Positions 6,843-7,296 of a DNA stretch of 7,296 bases are shown in pieces. The translations under genes and the position numbers were made by a program. Origin of the DNA: Bacteroidota bacterium. GTDB taxonomy: Bacteria; Bacteroidota; Bacteroidia; Chitinophagales; LD1. Each line of letters opens with the position of its first letter. Positions within the stretch are counted from its first letter, which is position 1. The stretch lies in contig JAFDYP010000193.1 of the NCBI GenBank assembly GCA_018267355.1, forward strand, positions 1 through 7,296, written 5' to 3'. Under the pieces are notes generated by a model. It saw only the letters and a list, made by a program, of their open reading frames with translations, was not told where the DNA came from and did not search any database.

Positions 6843-6858
6843 GATTAAAATTAATCAT
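6841..6858. promoter_or_regulatory. Perfect inverted repeat spanning the stop/start junction
   Basis: ATGATTAA (6841-6848) and TTAATCAT (6851-6858) are exact reverse complements separated by AA. In the minus-strand mRNA this covers the last codons and UAA stop of the pterin-enzyme gene, the 8-nt spacer, and the first two bases (AU) of the aminopeptidase start codon. A 7-bp stem with a 4-nt loop could hide the start until ribosomes finishing the first gene open it, which would couple translation. No Shine-Dalgarno is present at normal distance. The stem is AU-rich and therefore weak; a protein-binding palindrome or chance are alternatives. Confidence 0.4.
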
Positions 6859-7267
6859 TACCTGCTGGATATTCAAAGTAGTTGCGCTCTGTCTCCCAGA
6901 GTTTAACTTTCAGGTCGTACTTGCTATCCAGTTTGGCGCGTATACGGTCATAGACCACCACTACTATATTCTCTCCGGTCGGGTTGAGGGTTTTAAATTC
7001 TGCTATATCTTCATTGAGGTTAGAATGGTCCAGCGGCTCCAGCACCTCGGTGCGCAGTATCTCATTGAGAATGGCAATGTCTATCACAAATCCGGTCTCC
7101 GGATCTATCTCTCCGGTCACCTTTGCCTCTACATAGTAGTTGTGGCCATGATAGTTAGGATTGCTGCACAGGCCAAAGACCTCTTTATTCTTTTCATCAC
7201 TCCAGTCCCGGCGCGCCAGGCGGTGAGCCGCATTGAAGTGCATTTTGCGATAGACGGATACTCTCAT
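6851..7267 (-). CDS. 6-pyruvoyl-tetrahydropterin synthase / 6-carboxytetrahydropterin synthase family protein
   Basis: Cytosolic enzyme of the PTPS/QueD (T-fold) family acting on 7,8-dihydroneopterin triphosphate, either in queuosine/7-deazaguanine synthesis (QueD, product 6-carboxytetrahydropterin) or in pterin synthesis (6-pyruvoyltetrahydropterin). At 138 residues it has normal length. Zinc ligands are H15 (FNAAHRL), H40 and H42 (YHGHNY). The catalytic cysteine is C34 in GLCSNPNYHGH. H81 lies in LDHSNLN, and E125 in the WETERN motif should anchor the pterin ring. The Cys-to-HGH spacing is C-x5-HGH, the arrangement of animal-type PTPS, whereas E. coli QueD has C-x3-HGH; the physiological product is therefore left open and no symbol is given. 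An in-frame TGA two codons upstream fixes the ATG at 7267. It is first in a probable operon with the M1 peptidase gene, with which it has no obvious metabolic link. Confidence 0.92.
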   Translation of the reverse strand: MRVSVYRKMHFNAAHRLARRDWSDEKNKEVFGLCSNPNYHGHNYYVEAKVTGEIDPETGFVIDIAILNEILRTEVLEPLDHSNLNEDIAEFKTLNPTGENIVVVVYDRIRAKLDSKYDLKVKLWETERNYFEYPAGND

Positions 7268-7271
7268 GCCT

Positions 7272-7279
7272 CAAAAATA
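7272..7279 (-). promoter_or_regulatory. Candidate Bacteroidota -7 promoter box
   Basis: On the minus strand, TATTTTTG (7279-7272) matches the TAnnTTTG consensus of the Bacteroidota primary sigma factor exactly and ends 4 nt before the ATG of the pterin-enzyme gene. The expected -33 TTG would lie at or beyond the window edge and cannot be checked. If real, transcription would begin at or almost at the start codon, giving a leaderless or nearly leaderless mRNA. An eight-base degenerate match in AT-rich sequence can easily arise by chance. Confidence 0.3.
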
Positions 7280-7296
7280 GCAATTAAACATTTCCT

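Noticed and set aside
1..7296. A search for defence, toxin-antitoxin, mobile-element or biosynthetic-cluster genes that would make a new system.
   Set aside because: The four complete genes all belong to recognisable families (T9SS surface protein, YugP-like protease, M1 peptidase, PTPS/QueD), and no small genes, terminal inverted repeats or integrase-like sequences were seen between them.

Overview
The window looks like a chromosomal segment of a Bacteroidota bacterium. Two of its four complete genes encode secreted proteins with the two kinds of C-terminal tail used by the type IX secretion system (T9SS): a CHU_C/gliding-motility (type B) tail and a Por-type (type A) tail. SprB-like repeats and the general lack of Shine-Dalgarno sequences close to the start codons agree with this. 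The moderately high GC would suit a Chitinophagales- or Saprospirales-like lineage better than a low-GC Flavobacterium, but that placement is a guess.

Layout. Positions 1-197 are mostly non-coding. They may hold the last 33 codons of an upstream plus-strand gene (2-103), followed by a short leader with an imperfect direct repeat. Positions 198-4037 (+) encode a 1279-residue modular surface protein: signal peptide, N-terminal beta-rich domain, thrombospondin-type-3-like calcium motif, ten Ig-like repeats of exactly 72 residues each, two SprB-like repeats, one more Ig-like segment and a CHU_C tail. The other three genes are on the minus strand and converge on it. In transcription order they are a PTPS/QueD-family pterin enzyme (7267-6851), an M1-family zinc aminopeptidase with a T9SS type A tail (6842-4908), and a membrane-bound YugP-type zinc metallopeptidase (4760-4071). 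The first two are 8 nt apart and probably form an operon. The third follows a 147-nt gap that can form a hairpin and may have its own promoter. A good intrinsic terminator for the minus-strand transcript lies inside the last codons of the convergent surface-protein gene.

Together, the surface protein and the aminopeptidase are T9SS cargo: one probably a long cell-surface adhesin or stalk, the other a secreted peptidase that trims peptides from the environment. The YugP-like protease stays in the inner membrane, and the pterin enzyme is cytosolic. Nothing in the sequence ties the four into one pathway. I see no RNA genes, CRISPR arrays, insertion sequences or clear signs of recent horizontal transfer. 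The most notable features are the strictly periodic 72-residue repeat array, whose neighbouring copies differ mainly at synonymous positions, the terminator embedded in a coding region, and a perfect inverted repeat covering the stop/start junction of the pterin-enzyme and aminopeptidase genes.
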